Assembly: GCF_000987775.1 (NCBI RefSeq)
Contig: NZ_LAHO01000007.1
Coordinates: 123,121-187,120, forward strand
Origin: Arsukibacterium ikkense
GTDB taxonomy: Bacteria; Pseudomonadota; Gammaproteobacteria; Enterobacterales; Alteromonadaceae
Direction: 5' to 3'
DNA length: 64,000 nucleotides
Below, in pieces: positions 25,537 to 34,661 of the stretch. The notes beneath the pieces are model-generated. The model was given only the letters and a program-made list of their open reading frames with translations. It was not told the origin of the DNA and did not search any database. The translations under genes and the position numbers were made by a program. Numbering within the stretch: the first letter of the stretch is position 1; each line of letters starts with the position of its first letter.

Positions 25537-26643
25537 TTAAACGACAGCTACGCCACTGCCCGCTAACATCTCAGGCCGATGCACTTGCTCGGGCACCACC
25601 GCTTGTGCCGCCATTTTTTGTCGGGCCAGTTGCTTGTCATCCGGATCAGGCGTTAAGCCTTGATGCGGTTGTTGCCGGCCGGTGTAACATAACCTGATTA
25701 GCATCGGAAAGTGATCCGAGCCAAAAGACGGCAATCGCTGCAACTGCATTAATGTAAAATGACTGCTATGAAATAAATGATCTAACGGCCAGCGCATAAC
25801 AGGAATATCGGCATGAAAGCTGTTATACATGCCCCGGCCAATTCTTGGATCAAGCAAACCACTGATTTTTCTAAATAAACGGGTTGTTTCAGACCAGGCC
25901 ACATCATTTAAGTCACCGGCGACGATCACCGGGATTTGCGCCTTTTTTACACTGGCGGCAACGATCAACAGCTCGGCATCCCGCTCGGCTGAACTGTCAT
26001 TCTCGGTGGGGCTGGGCGGCGCCGGATGTAAAAAGTGCACAGCGATATGGCTACCATCACTTAACTCCACTTCGGCATGCACAGACGGCACGCCCTCCTC
26101 CACCAGAAACTGCAGTGCCGGGTTATGCAGCGGCAAACGTGAGTAAACATGCATACCGTACAAATTATCCAATGGGCATTTCACGCTGTAGGGGTAGCTA
26201 TCGCTCAGCTGGTCCAGCTGTTGCTGCCACCAGCTGTCAGACTCTAACGTAACCAGAATATCAGGCTGGTGCTGACGTACCATGGCAATTAAACCAGCTG
26301 CGTTGCGGTTGGAAGTAAGTACATTGGCATTTAAAATAGAGATACAAGCACTGCTGCTATTGGCCGCAGTACTTTTCACTTCTTTTGGGAATAATGGTGT
26401 ATACGGCAAGATCCACCAAAGCTGAAACATAAAGCAACCACAGGTTATCAGTAACATTGGCCATTGGCTAAGCTCAGATAGGTCAGCCAGCAGCAACTGC
26501 ATTATGATAATAAGTAGCGCCAGCACCGTTAACTGCAGACGCGGAAAATCCAGTCCACGCACCCACCATGCATCATGTCGCCATAACGGTAGCAGGGTTA
26601 ACAACGCAATCAGCAACGTTGCTAACCACAATCCAATAACCAT
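25537..26643 (-). CDS. Membrane-anchored endonuclease/exonuclease/phosphatase family protein
   Basis: 368 residues. Three membrane segments in the first ~85 residues (LWLATLLIALLTLLPLW, LTVLALLIIIMQLLLADL, MLLITCGCFMFQLWW), then the EEP fold: ISILNANVLTSN, VTLESDSWW (metal-binding Glu), HFLHPAPP, VIVAGDLNDVAWSET, RWPLDHLFHS and SFGSDHFPML (catalytic Asp-His). The membrane anchor followed by a periplasmic EEP domain is common in gammaproteobacteria; the substrate could be a nucleic acid or a phosphodiester. A short unstructured tail follows. Confidence 0.9.
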   Translation of the reverse strand: MVIGLWLATLLIALLTLLPLWRHDAWWVRGLDFPRLQLTVLALLIIIMQLLLADLSELSQWPMLLITCGCFMFQLWWILPYTPLFPKEVKSTAANSSSACISILNANVLTSNRNAAGLIAMVRQHQPDILVTLESDSWWQQQLDQLSDSYPYSVKCPLDNLYGMHVYSRLPLHNPALQFLVEEGVPSVHAEVELSDGSHIAVHFLHPAPPSPTENDSSAERDAELLIVAASVKKAQIPVIVAGDLNDVAWSETTRLFRKISGLLDPRIGRGMYNSFHADIPVMRWPLDHLFHSSHFTLMQLQRLPSFGSDHFPMLIRLCYTGRQQPHQGLTPDPDDKQLARQKMAAQAVVPEQVHRPEMLAGSGVAVV

Positions 26644-26721
26644 TTATATATCCTGTTTTTTCCGGCAGCTTGCTACTGTAGGGGCTTCATTGCTAAAACA
26701 CCAGTATTACCCGTTGCAGCA

Positions 26722-26746
26722 ATAAAAACGCCACCCTAAGGTGGCG
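26722..26746 (-). terminator. Rho-independent terminator of the M16 protease gene
   Basis: Stem CGCCACC/GGTGGCG (26729-26735, 26740-26746) with a 4-base loop. Read on the minus strand it is followed by TTTTTATT. It begins 19 bases after the stop codon of the M16 gene. Confidence 0.9.
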
Positions 26747-26765
26747 CAGTTAATAAACGTCAGGC

Positions 26766-29609
26766 TTACAGTGTTAAATCTTCCACCGGATAGCCCAGCG
26801 CTTCCAGCTCCGGGCGCAGCACAGCTGAATCGCCCACTACCACTATCACCATATCTTTCGGATCAAAGTGTTGTTTTGCTAACAGATTTATCTCTTCTTG
26901 ACTGATGTTGGCAATGATCGCATTGCGTTGATCAACAAAGCCCGGAGTTAAATCATACTGTAAGATTTGCGCTAAAAATCCCAGCTTAGCGTTAGGTGTT
27001 TCATATTTTAACGCATCCCGCTGATTCAACGCCCGACGCATAAATGTCAGCTCTGGCTCCGTTACGCCCTGTGCACTGAACAGGCTTAGCTCGTCAATAA
27101 ACTCTTTGACCGACGCGGCGGTGGCATCGGCCCTGACCGCCGCCGAGGCAACAAAGACGCCGGTAAAGCTATCCGCACTAAAGCCGGTGCGCGCACCGTA
27201 GGTGTAGCCTTTGTCTTCACGCAGGTTCAGGTTAATCCGGCTGTTAAAGTTACCGCCAATGGTAAAATTGGCCAAACCGGTTTTAAAGTACTCGCCGGTA
27301 ATATCTTCGGTTAAACTGCGTTTACCAATCCGGATCTCAGACTGCGGTGAGTCGTCTTTGTGAACCAGATAAATTACCGAACCGCGGCTGGTGTCTGCCG
27401 GTACCTGCACATTAATTACCGGTGCTTTGCCACTAAACTGGTTTAATGGCGCTATAGCCTGTTGCAGCTCAGCTTTAGCTAAATCTGATACCACAATTAA
27501 CTGGCCACCTGCAGGTTTAAAGTGGCTATGGTAATAGGCTTTCACATCGTCCAGGCTCAGGTTGGTGATACTGGCTAAGGTACCACCGCCGGGTTGACCT
27601 AAAATACTGTCGCCATACATCAGTTTACGAAACGCATTGCTGGCCAGATAACCGGCATTTTTTTCTGACTGCTGAATACCCTGTAAACGCTGCTGTTTTA
27701 AGCGCTGAAAATCATCTTCGTTAAAGGCTGGCTGTAACATTTTTTCCAGCAGAATAGCGATAGTCTGCTGCAGATTTTTGCTCAGGCTCAGCACATATAA
27801 CTGAATATGTTCATCGCTGGCGCTGATACTGATATAACTGCCCAGCTTCTCCAGTTCTAATGCAATGTCCTCGCCACTGAAGTTTTTGGTATCTTCGTTC
27901 AGCATCGCCGTCAGCATGCTGCTTAAACCGGTTTTATCCGGGCTTTCGTAGTATAAACCGCTTTTCAGCTTCAACAACATGGCCGTGGTTGGGGTTTCAT
28001 CACTGGCCGCACCTAACACCTTAATGCCATTGTCCAGGCTGCTTTGCCAGTAGGCTGGCACGGTGACTGCCGGGTTAACACCCGCTTGTGGTTCGACACT
28101 GCGATCAAAGGTATCCACTGCCCGGCGCACCTGCAAATCGTCTGCGCTGGTGGTGGATGGGCCACCAAAATCCAGCTCTTGCGGAGTAAAGTTATCGGTG
28201 TTGGCTATCAAATCCAGTTTGCCACGTGGCACCACCGACATCACCACTGAACCTTTGTTTTTCAGATAAGTGTTATAAACCCGCAATACATCGTCTTTGG
28301 TAACCTTGTTCACCCGGTTTAAATCGTTTTGCAGGTTATCCGGGTTACCCGTCAGGATTTGATTAATGGCTAACTGGCCTACTTTACCGGCCACACTTTG
28401 CAAGCCATATATGGTATTGGCTTCCATTTGTGCTTTTACTTTGTACAGGTCGTCATCGCTGACACCGCGCTGCTCAAATTCGGCCAGGCTGTCACGTAGC
28501 AAGGCTTCCATATCGGCCAGATTTTTGCCAGATGCCGGATGTGGCAACGCCAGTAAATTAAAGGTACAGGCCAGCTCGGCACAAGGATGATTAACGTTGG
28601 CTTGCACCGCAATCTGCGTTTTCACCAGATTTTTGTACAGAATCGAATTTTTCCCCCCGCCCAGAATTTGCGCCAGTACATCCAGTGCTGCTTCATCTTC
28701 ATGACGCAGATATACAGTGGGGAAAGACATATAAATCAGCGGCAAATGCACGTTGTCTTCCATCGATATATAGCGGCTGCTGTCGAGCGATACCGGCTGC
28801 TTTGGCGCGGCCGTGACTTCCGGGCCGCGTGGAATACTGCCAAAATACTGCTGTACCAGTGGCAACACATCCTGCGGTTTCACCGCACCACCTATGGTTA
28901 AGGTGGCGTTGTTCGGGCCATACCAACGTAAAAAGAAGGCTTTTACATCATTAACGTTAGCGCGGTTTAAATCGTCCATATACCCTATTACCGGCCAGGA
29001 GTAAGGGTGGCCAACCGGATACAACGCCTGGGCTACCCGTTCACCCAAACGGCCATAAGGTCGATTATCTACGCGCTGACCGCGCTCGTTTTTCACGGTT
29101 TCGCGTTGTACTTCAAACTTTTCTTCGGTTACGGCATCCAGTAAAAATCCCATCCGATCAGCTTCTAACCACAGCATTTTTTCCAGCTGGTTAGACGGTA
29201 CGGTTTGGAAATAATTGGTACGATCAGAGTTAGTCGTGCCATTTAAGGTGCCACCGGCTTCGGTCACAATCCGAAAATGTTCTTCATCGCCTACGTTTTC
29301 AGACCCCTGAAACATCATATGTTCAAAAAAGTGGGCAAAACCTGATTTACCCAGCTCTTCCCGGGCAGAACCCACATGGTAGGTGACGTCAACATGCACC
29401 AACGGATCGGAATGATCTTCATGCACGATAATGGTTAAGCCATTATCCAGCTGATATTTTTTATAGGGTACCGACACACCGTCTTTAAGTTGACTATGCA
29501 CTGTGACCAAGGTTACCCCTTTTGGCAACTGTGGCGCAGCAGGTTGCTGACTGCAGGCGGCAATGCCCGCAGCCAGGCCCATGGCTAAAACAAGTTTAGT
29601 AAATTTCAA
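26766..29609 (-). CDS. M16 (pitrilysin/insulinase) family zinc protease lipoprotein
   Basis: 947 residues from TTG29609, chosen because GGAG is 8 bases upstream and the product then begins as a lipoprotein signal (MKFTKLVLAMGLAAGIAAC, lipobox Cys19). An ATG 30 bases earlier has no ribosome site. Two M16 halves: the first has the inverted zinc motif HFFEH (93-97) with a downstream Glu in EKFEVQRETVKNE; the second, inactive half contains RINLNLREDKGYTYGARTGF. Such periplasmic, two-domain M16 proteases degrade short peptides. A strong terminator follows. Confidence 0.95.
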   Translation of the reverse strand: MKFTKLVLAMGLAAGIAACSQQPAAPQLPKGVTLVTVHSQLKDGVSVPYKKYQLDNGLTIIVHEDHSDPLVHVDVTYHVGSAREELGKSGFAHFFEHMMFQGSENVGDEEHFRIVTEAGGTLNGTTNSDRTNYFQTVPSNQLEKMLWLEADRMGFLLDAVTEEKFEVQRETVKNERGQRVDNRPYGRLGERVAQALYPVGHPYSWPVIGYMDDLNRANVNDVKAFFLRWYGPNNATLTIGGAVKPQDVLPLVQQYFGSIPRGPEVTAAPKQPVSLDSSRYISMEDNVHLPLIYMSFPTVYLRHEDEAALDVLAQILGGGKNSILYKNLVKTQIAVQANVNHPCAELACTFNLLALPHPASGKNLADMEALLRDSLAEFEQRGVSDDDLYKVKAQMEANTIYGLQSVAGKVGQLAINQILTGNPDNLQNDLNRVNKVTKDDVLRVYNTYLKNKGSVVMSVVPRGKLDLIANTDNFTPQELDFGGPSTTSADDLQVRRAVDTFDRSVEPQAGVNPAVTVPAYWQSSLDNGIKVLGAASDETPTTAMLLKLKSGLYYESPDKTGLSSMLTAMLNEDTKNFSGEDIALELEKLGSYISISASDEHIQLYVLSLSKNLQQTIAILLEKMLQPAFNEDDFQRLKQQRLQGIQQSEKNAGYLASNAFRKLMYGDSILGQPGGGTLASITNLSLDDVKAYYHSHFKPAGGQLIVVSDLAKAELQQAIAPLNQFSGKAPVINVQVPADTSRGSVIYLVHKDDSPQSEIRIGKRSLTEDITGEYFKTGLANFTIGGNFNSRINLNLREDKGYTYGARTGFSADSFTGVFVASAAVRADATAASVKEFIDELSLFSAQGVTEPELTFMRRALNQRDALKYETPNAKLGFLAQILQYDLTPGFVDQRNAIIANISQEEINLLAKQHFDPKDMVIVVVGDSAVLRPELEALGYPVEDLTL

Positions 29610-29877
29610 AACAGATTCTCCGGATTTTATTATTGTCATTATATTTACAAGCGTATCTTAGGTGTTACGCCGGGGAGAGTCATCAGGCCAGTCATATTTT
29701 GATACACTTTAACGGCCATTTGCGTTGGCCAGTATTATTTTTCGGTTGGTCGCTGCAACTGCAGCGCCAGCTGCTGCATCAGATACAGCGCTACAGGCGG
29801 ATTAATTCCATATACGAAGCAACAGCAGTGCTAATGTTAAAACTGCTTGAACCAAAGCCGCTAAGCACTTAGCGTAG

Positions 29878-30535
29878 GCTAACGCAACCCGGAGCCTTAT
29901 TCCGACCTTTGATAACAGTGCTACCAGCACCCAGCTGCAGGTATTAGCCCGGGCGTATTCTGCCACTGGTAGTGCGGACTATGCCGAAGCATTTTACCGG
30001 GGCTTGCAGTTGATTTTTCAGGCGCAGTATCCAAACGGAGGCTGGCCACAAAGTTATCCGCTACGCGGTGGCTATCATGACCATATCACCCTGAATGACG
30101 AAGTAACTGCCGATATTCTGAACCTATTACTGGATGTCAGCCAGCAAACAGGTGATTACGCTTTTGTCAGCGAAGCGGTTCGGCAACAAGCCCGCCAGCA
30201 CTTTGAGCGTGGCATAGCATTACTGTTGTTGTTGCAAGTGGATACCGGACAGGGTTTAACCCTCTGGGCAGCTCAGTATCAGCACAGGACTCTTGAACCC
30301 GACTCTGCGGGTACTGCTGCCCAAGCCTGGCAGCCACCGGATCTGGCCACGGTTTGCCGAAATAGGCTCCAATAAAGCGCTGTTTGCTGATCGCGATGGT
30401 ATCGTGCTTTACGACGTTGCCACGGTGTCACTGGAGCGACGTCTTGGTTACGGCTGGTATACCGATAAACCAGAACAATCACTCTCAATTTACACAAAAT
30501 GGTTACAGCGCTGGCATGAGGTAAGGAGCCAGTAA
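29878..30535 (+). pseudogene. Decayed family PL10 pectate lyase
   Basis: The frame from 29878 reads FDNSATSTQLQVLARAYSAT, then AQYPNGGWPQSYPLRGGYHDHITLNDEVTADILNLLLDV and LTLWAAQYQHRTLEP, all PL10 pectate lyase segments. Near 30300 the match jumps to another frame (RIWPRFAEIGSNKALFADRDG, YDVATVSLERRLGYGWYTD) with a block of the family missing. The 5' part is also lost: stops at 29803 and 29875 interrupt the frame, although 29713-29805 still looks like a signal peptide (LASIIFRLVAATAAPAAASD). At least one frameshift and two deletions make it non-functional. Confidence 0.8.
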
Positions 30536-30680
30536 TCCCCAAAAAACTTTCTGCGCCGTTGCTTGGTTAAATTGTTAACGCCTGCTAGGCTTTAGCAAGT
30601 TAAGGATAAGCTGCTAAATTATATTACTTTAATGTAAATGGATATAATTTGGCAGGCATGCCGGACGCAGGGAGAGAACA

Positions 30681-32228
30681 GTGACAGTACTTATGCGTTT
30701 TTTATCGGAGTTGCGCCGGCGCAAAGTTATTCAAACCCTTATTCCTTTTCTTGGTATCATTTGGCTGTTGCTGCAGGTGATCGCCGTTGTGACTCCGCTA
30801 TTAAATCTCAGCCCTTTTGTTGCCACCAGCCTGACTATTTTCCTGTTTGCTTGCTTCCCGGTGGTATTTTATCTGTCCTGGTATTTTGATATTACGCCGC
30901 AAGGTATCAAGGTTACTGAGGTCGATCTTTCAGATGAACAAAAGCCGCTGGGGTGGAAATGGTGGCTGGGTTTAAGCGTGGTAATGCTTGGCTCGCTAAT
31001 GCTGGGCCTGCATTATTTTGATAGTGCCCGTACCGACTTTGCCAAACGCAGCGAAGGCCTGGTAAGCAGCATTAGAGCCAGTTCTATTGCGGTGCTGCCG
31101 TTTCGGGATCAAAGCCCTGACAAAGACCAGCACTATTTAGCAGCCGGCATTACCGAAGAGCTGACCAGTTTATTAGGTCAGGTTGCGGGTCTGCAGGTTG
31201 CCTCAGCCAGTGCTGGCTTTGGTTTAGCCCGGCAAAACATGCTACCGGTAGATATTGCCAGACGCTTACAGGTAGAAACCCTGCTTACCGGCAGCGTGCA
31301 TAGCAGCGGCAACCGGCTGCGCTTAAGAGTGGAATTGGTGAATGCCGCCGATGGCATGACCCTGTGGTCAGAGAGCTTTTCGCGCGAACTGACCGATATT
31401 TTTGCGATTGAAACCGAAATAGCCCGGGCTATTGCGAACCTGCTGCAACAGCGTTACTTAGAAGCTGGCAGCCTGACTAACCTGAATCATACCGCCAGCA
31501 GCGACGCTTACCTTATGTATCTGCGCGGCCGCGAGCAATACCGGCAACAAACGAACGAATCAATCAAAGATGCCAGGCGTTTATTCGAGCAGGCCTTAGC
31601 ACTGGATCCGGAATACGCCATGGCCTATGTCGCGCTGGCTGATACCATTATTTTGCTGGCCGAAGGTAGCGCCAGTTTTGGCGTATTAAAGGCCGATATT
31701 GCCGCCACATTGGCAGAACAACATTTAGCCAAGGCGTTGCTAAGAGCGCCCGGACTGGCAGAAGCCCATGCGGTAAGAGGCGTGCTGTTATTCTACCTGA
31801 AGAGAGATTCTGATGCAGCCCTGCCTGCTCTGAATAAAGCGCTAAGCCTGAACCCCAGTTTAGCACAGGCCCATTTGTGGCGCTTTGCGGCGCTGGAGCA
31901 ACTAGGCCGCAGCCAGGATGCCTGGCAAGCGCTGCAACAAGCCAATCGGCTGGACCCTGTTGCCATTACTCATCAGTACAACCTGGCCTTTAAACTGGCC
32001 GAACGCGGCGAGCTTGCCGCCGCCGAGCAGCAATACCGGCAATTAATCGCCGACTTTCCCGATTCGCCCATGGGTTATCTCGGTATGGCTGAATTAACTA
32101 ACCAGACTACTGCAGGTCCAGCGTTGATTCTGACGACCATCGAGGCCAATAACCTGTTCGGCGGGCTCGATCAGCAACTTCAGCAACACATTAGCGCTTT
32201 AGGCTGGCTGCCGCCTCCTGCCCGCTGA
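30681..32228 (+). CDS. Second TolB-like (FlgO-type) TPR membrane protein
   Basis: 515 residues starting at GTG with GGAG six bases upstream. Same architecture as the product of 2879-5041: anchor MRFLSELRRRKVIQTLIPFLGIIWLLLQ, YLSWYFDITPQGIKVTEV, a third membrane segment, the TolB-like domain (SIAVLPFRDQSPDKDQHYLAAGITEELTSLL, VETLLTGSVHSSGNRLRLRV) and TPR units. It is about 200 residues shorter, lacking the last TPR block. No enzymatic or DNA-binding domain. The two copies are clear paralogues; they may assemble or respond to different partners. Confidence 0.85.
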   Translation: MTVLMRFLSELRRRKVIQTLIPFLGIIWLLLQVIAVVTPLLNLSPFVATSLTIFLFACFPVVFYLSWYFDITPQGIKVTEVDLSDEQKPLGWKWWLGLSVVMLGSLMLGLHYFDSARTDFAKRSEGLVSSIRASSIAVLPFRDQSPDKDQHYLAAGITEELTSLLGQVAGLQVASASAGFGLARQNMLPVDIARRLQVETLLTGSVHSSGNRLRLRVELVNAADGMTLWSESFSRELTDIFAIETEIARAIANLLQQRYLEAGSLTNLNHTASSDAYLMYLRGREQYRQQTNESIKDARRLFEQALALDPEYAMAYVALADTIILLAEGSASFGVLKADIAATLAEQHLAKALLRAPGLAEAHAVRGVLLFYLKRDSDAALPALNKALSLNPSLAQAHLWRFAALEQLGRSQDAWQALQQANRLDPVAITHQYNLAFKLAERGELAAAEQQYRQLIADFPDSPMGYLGMAELTNQTTAGPALILTTIEANNLFGGLDQQLQQHISALGWLPPPAR

Positions 32229-32231
32229 TGT

Positions 32232-33563
32232 TCACTGGCGCAACTTGAACACACTGGTATCAATGCTGCGCTGCATCACCACTTGCAGCAACACCGTTTG
32301 GTGCGGCATAAATACCCAATCAATATTATCTGGTTCAAGCTTTAAACCGGCGGTGTCGGTAGCGGCAACACTGGCGTAACCCACTGGCTGACGTGGCGGT
32401 TTGTAATGCGGCTCAGCATTAAAGCTGATATACAGCTTGTTCATATTATAGCGTTGGCGCAGCTCAGTAAGGCTGGAGAGGTTAAAGTACAATGTACGAT
32501 AGGCTCCATTGTCACTATAGGCATGCACACCACATAAAAACTGCTGGTATAGCTGCTGCTCAAATTTTTCGTCCTTTTTACCAGTACGGTAAAATTCGAC
32601 AAAATAATCCCGCACGCTATTGGCCAGATGATCGGTTAGCTGACACACCACCTGACTGCGCTGCGGGCTTTGGCTGGCAACGGTTGGGTCAAGGGCATCA
32701 ATTTGTTGCTGCCAGTTAAAACTGTCGGCCAGCGCCTGATAATCACTATCTTCTACTTGCAGGGCTTTGCTCAGAATAGTTTTGGTAAGCGGATTTTTCG
32801 GCCCTTTATCTTTAAATACCAGGGTGCTGTGGTTTTCTTTATCCAGAATGGCCAGCGCAATCTCGCCTTTGCTCTGGCTGTAACGCAAACTACCAGGCAA
32901 CACGCATTGCTGTTCATCCAACGCCAGTTCAACCCGGCTGCAATTAAGATTTGCGCCGCTGATCCGCACTGTGCCGTCAGAACCAGGCTCGTTGGCAATA
33001 GCACTGACGCCGGAGTAACCGGTGTTGCCCGTCATCACGGTGGCCAGAATTTTACCGGCACCGTACCAGCTTTCCGCGCCAAATAAATCTTGAAATGCCA
33101 GTTGCTGAGTATAAGGTGACGCCAGTTCAAGACCTTTTAAAATCTGAGTACCTGTCTGAAAGCCTGGCTGGCCCCAGCCTTTTACTGCCCGGCCAAAGAA
33201 ACTACGACCTTTGTGCGCCAGATGCGAGCCAAAATTAGCCGGCGCCATCATAATAAAGCGTTTAACCGGGTTATGGCTGGCACTGTAAAACTGAGTAAGC
33301 CATTGCCGCGCTACCAGCGAGCCGGTGCTGTGCACCACAATATCGACACTGCGATCCTGGGTAGGTAACCCCATCTCGTGCCAGGCGCGCTGCATGGCAG
33401 TGGCTAAATCGGTGTAGGTAACATCGTCGTGCATCGACAGCCAGTCGGCCAGATGCAAATGTACGGTTTTTTTTGCAGGTATTTGGCGGATAAAGTTGCT
33501 TATCGTATTGAACGAGCGGCTGTTATCACTCCAGCCATGTAAAATGACCACCGGGTTGCCCAT
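32232..33563 (-). CDS. Alpha/beta hydrolase (lipase/esterase-like)
   Basis: 443 residues from ATG33563, with AAGGA seven bases upstream; the longer TTG frame is not supported. Begins MGNPVVILHGWSDNSRSF, the oxyanion-hole HG motif of alpha/beta hydrolases. The nucleophile elbow is VHSTG with Ser79, so the first Gly of GxSxG is Val. SARQW and MMAPANFGSHLAHKG follow, as in lipases acting on lipids. The ~180-residue C-terminal extension is not recognised. No signal peptide, so probably cytoplasmic. It converges on the TPR paralogue with a 3-base gap. Confidence 0.8.
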   Translation of the reverse strand: MGNPVVILHGWSDNSRSFNTISNFIRQIPAKKTVHLHLADWLSMHDDVTYTDLATAMQRAWHEMGLPTQDRSVDIVVHSTGSLVARQWLTQFYSASHNPVKRFIMMAPANFGSHLAHKGRSFFGRAVKGWGQPGFQTGTQILKGLELASPYTQQLAFQDLFGAESWYGAGKILATVMTGNTGYSGVSAIANEPGSDGTVRISGANLNCSRVELALDEQQCVLPGSLRYSQSKGEIALAILDKENHSTLVFKDKGPKNPLTKTILSKALQVEDSDYQALADSFNWQQQIDALDPTVASQSPQRSQVVCQLTDHLANSVRDYFVEFYRTGKKDEKFEQQLYQQFLCGVHAYSDNGAYRTLYFNLSSLTELRQRYNMNKLYISFNAEPHYKPPRQPVGYASVAATDTAGLKLEPDNIDWVFMPHQTVLLQVVMQRSIDTSVFKLRQ

Positions 33564-33686
33564 AACGTCTTCCTTATAACGGTTTGGAAAACCAGACAAC
33601 AGCTGCCGGCAGGCAGAACTTGGCTAAATTAGTGAAAGCCATCACAGTATAGCAAGCTTTAATAACTCTGCGCTGCCAGAAACGTT

Positions 33687-34616
33687 TTAATAACCTTTTG
33701 CTTTTAAATATTCCAGCGCAGCAACAATAGCCGTTACCTGCGCCTGAATACATTGCTCCGGGCTGGCAGTGGGGCTGTCTGGATACACCTCTGTGGTAGT
33801 GACATAGGGTGCCTCAGTAATACCGCCACATAAACCCAGTGCTTTTTTCGGGTAATTGACCACGCCAGGCTGGCTGACCGGCTCGCCAATTAAACAGCCA
33901 TTCGCATCTGCCGGGGCAATTTGGGTAACCTGAGCAACCGCCAGGTTAATTGCTTGCTGAAAATCCGCCGCAGGTTTAGCGCTGTCGCCGACTAAATAAA
34001 AACCATCGGGGATATCCCAGTTGGTATTCACTTCACCATCCCGCGCCGCTTTGGCCGGCCGGAATTCACTGTTATCTGAATCTGTGGTTTCATGCAAATC
34101 AATGTGGGCCAGCACCGGCAGGGGTAGTTGTTTTAAAAAACCAACCACGGCAGCGGCTTCCGCTACCTGGCTGGCGGCGCTAAAGTTGCGGTTAGGGTCC
34201 AGTGCCAACGGGTTCCAGCGATTAATGGTTTCATAAGCCCATGGGCTGATACAAGGCAGTACCAGCAAATTAAAGTGTTGGCTATACTGGCTGGCGACTG
34301 TTTGTAAAAAGCGGACAGCCCCCTGCACGCCACTGGTTTCATAACCATGTACCCCGCCAGTAATCAGTACCGTTACTTTGTCAGCAGCCAAACCATTACT
34401 AAAAGCATACAGCGGATAACAACCTGCCCCATATTGGCGATAATCCAGCTCACCATATTGCTGGCGCTCAAACTCTGGCGCTACCTGCTCAAGCGCAACC
34501 AGCACCTGCTGCTGATAACTGCGCTGGATAGCTTGCCTGGCCAGCCACTGCGCTTTTTCTGCGTCACGCCAGGACTGTCCAGCTACGCCAATAGGGTATG
34601 AGGTATTGCCACTCAT
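33687..34616 (-). CDS. M14 family zinc carboxypeptidase-like protein
   Basis: 309 residues. M14 motifs are intact: GGVHGYETSG with zinc ligands His90 and Glu93, DPNRNF (substrate carboxylate binding), HIDLHE with the third zinc-binding His, and a catalytic Glu candidate in ITEAPYVTTTEVYPD. No signal peptide. Resembles the succinylglutamate desuccinylase/aspartoacylase-like and M14 cytosolic branch; acts on an amide or C-terminal peptide bond. AGGAG lies ~10 bases before the ATG. It is read in the same direction as the following lipase-like gene. Confidence 0.88.
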   Translation of the reverse strand: MSGNTSYPIGVAGQSWRDAEKAQWLARQAIQRSYQQQVLVALEQVAPEFERQQYGELDYRQYGAGCYPLYAFSNGLAADKVTVLITGGVHGYETSGVQGAVRFLQTVASQYSQHFNLLVLPCISPWAYETINRWNPLALDPNRNFSAASQVAEAAAVVGFLKQLPLPVLAHIDLHETTDSDNSEFRPAKAARDGEVNTNWDIPDGFYLVGDSAKPAADFQQAINLAVAQVTQIAPADANGCLIGEPVSQPGVVNYPKKALGLCGGITEAPYVTTTEVYPDSPTASPEQCIQAQVTAIVAALEYLKAKGY

Positions 34617-34661
34617 AGTCGATTTTACTCCTGGTTAGCTCGTTTTGTTGCCGTTACTATA

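Noticed and set aside
29633..29872. 79-codon open frame between the M16 gene and the pectate lyase remnant
   Set aside because: No ribosome site, no family likeness, and the region is better explained as the decayed 5' part of the PL10 gene and the M16 promoter.
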